From the NCBI GenBank assembly GCA_025353525.1, contig JANXOO010001350.1:1-6663 (forward strand): DNA of 6,663 nt, given 5' to 3'. This DNA is from Schlesneria sp. GTDB taxonomy: Bacteria; Planctomycetota; Planctomycetia; Planctomycetales; Planctomycetaceae. Positions 6,323-6,663 of this stretch are shown one piece after another (position 1 is the first letter of the stretch; each line of letters starts with the position of its first letter). The translations under genes and the position numbers were made by a program. The notes beneath the pieces are model-generated. The model did no database searches. It was given only the letters and a program-made list of their open reading frames with translations, and was not told the origin of the DNA.

Positions 6323-6663
6323 ATGTTCACCCGCTTCCGACGTTGTATGACCGTTTTTGGTGTTAGTCTGTGTTTCCTGGCTTCGGCGGTGGCACAACTG
6401 AGTGCCGAATCCACGACTGAATCCAGTTCGCCATTACTATTTGATTCTGATCTTCCTGCCCCTGGGGCGCTGAACCCGGATCCTGCTTCTAACCCTGGAT
6501 CTGCCTCAAGCATGGCGACTGGACTCGAGTCAATCGTTCCCGGCCTGGACCCGGCAGCTCGGTCGGAGCTGGCGATTGCCGCTCCATTTGAGATGATGCC
6601 GCTCTTGCAGACTGTTCCTGCAGCAGCACCGGCGCCGCCGAAACCCGCTGGACCGCCGAAACC
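6323..6663 (+). CDS. Secreted Ala/Pro-rich protein of unknown function (N-terminal part)
   Basis: This frame opens at ATG 6323 and is still open at the right edge (113 codons). Residues 1-24 form a Sec-type signal peptide with a basic head MFTRFRRCM, a hydrophobic core of about 14 residues, and possible cleavage after AVA (22-24) or LSA (26-28). No lipobox is seen. The mature part is low in complexity and rich in Ser, Pro and Ala. It has an imperfect repeat NPDPAS/NPGSAS (51-62) and reaches PPKPAGPPKP at the edge. The product is probably exported to the periplasm, outer membrane or cell surface, with the disordered Pro-rich stretch acting as a linker ahead of a domain outside the window. I do not recognise the family. 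Closeness to nitrate genes would allow an outer-membrane porin or a binding protein, but nothing seen proves that. The 510-base gap suggests a separate transcription unit. Confidence 0.7.
   Translation, partial: MFTRFRRCMTVFGVSLCFLASAVAQLSAESTTESSSPLLFDSDLPAPGALNPDPASNPGSASSMATGLESIVPGLDPAARSELAIAAPFEMMPLLQTVPAAAPAPPKPAGPPK
6473..6508 (+). repeat. Two imperfect 18-base tandem repeats in the secreted-protein gene
   Basis: The unit at 6473-6490 (NPDPAS) is followed directly by a diverged unit at 6491-6508 (NPGSAS). Both are in frame. This looks like an old in-frame duplication within a disordered segment. Confidence 0.6.
6635..6663 (+). repeat. In-frame 18-base repeat encoding PPKPAG, cut by the window edge
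   Basis: The unit CCGCCGAAACCCGCTGGA (6635-6652) is followed by the first 11 bases of an identical second unit. The window ends inside it, so the copy number is unknown and the tract may be longer. Confidence 0.6.

Noticed and set aside
1..6663. CRISPR array, tRNA, rRNA or insertion sequence
   Set aside because: No regularly spaced repeats, cloverleaf, rRNA-like segment or transposase was found. The only long repeat is the inverted one at the left edge.

Overview
The window looks like a nitrate-use locus of a Gram-negative bacterium of moderate GC content. Weak or absent Shine-Dalgarno sites, long spacers and a FixL/FixJ-like regulator pair would fit Planctomycetota. That assignment is inference from general impression, since nothing here is a formal taxonomic marker. 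No rRNA, tRNA, CRISPR array or insertion sequence was seen.

Left part, minus strand: a NarK/NrtP-type nitrate/nitrite transporter (1277-2650) lies upstream of the N-terminal FAD/NAD(P)H part of a NirB-type nitrite reductase large subunit (start at 1031, running off the left edge). The 245-base spacer between them holds a strong nested hairpin just after the transporter stop. The last 59 bases at the left edge are an exact inverted copy of bases 315-373 inside the same gene. The NirB reading therefore stops being authentic at about base 60, through a real inversion or, more likely, a chimeric contig end.

Middle: a 737-base non-coding divergent region (2651-3387) separates the transporter from a plus-strand regulatory operon. 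It contains several clean dyads that could be operators.

Right part, plus strand: a membrane histidine kinase (3388-5172) with a periplasmic sensor carrying the PilJ/NarX-type P-box, a PAS domain and a FixL-like kinase core overlaps by 11 bases a FixJ-type response regulator (5162-5812). After a 510-base spacer, a secreted Ala/Pro-rich protein of unknown function (6323 onward) begins and runs off the right edge inside a short repeat.

Working model (inference): the kinase senses nitrate or nitrite outside the cytoplasmic membrane and phosphorylates the FixJ-like regulator. The regulator then controls the divergent transporter/nitrite reductase operon, so that nitrate is imported and the nitrite formed from it is reduced to ammonium.
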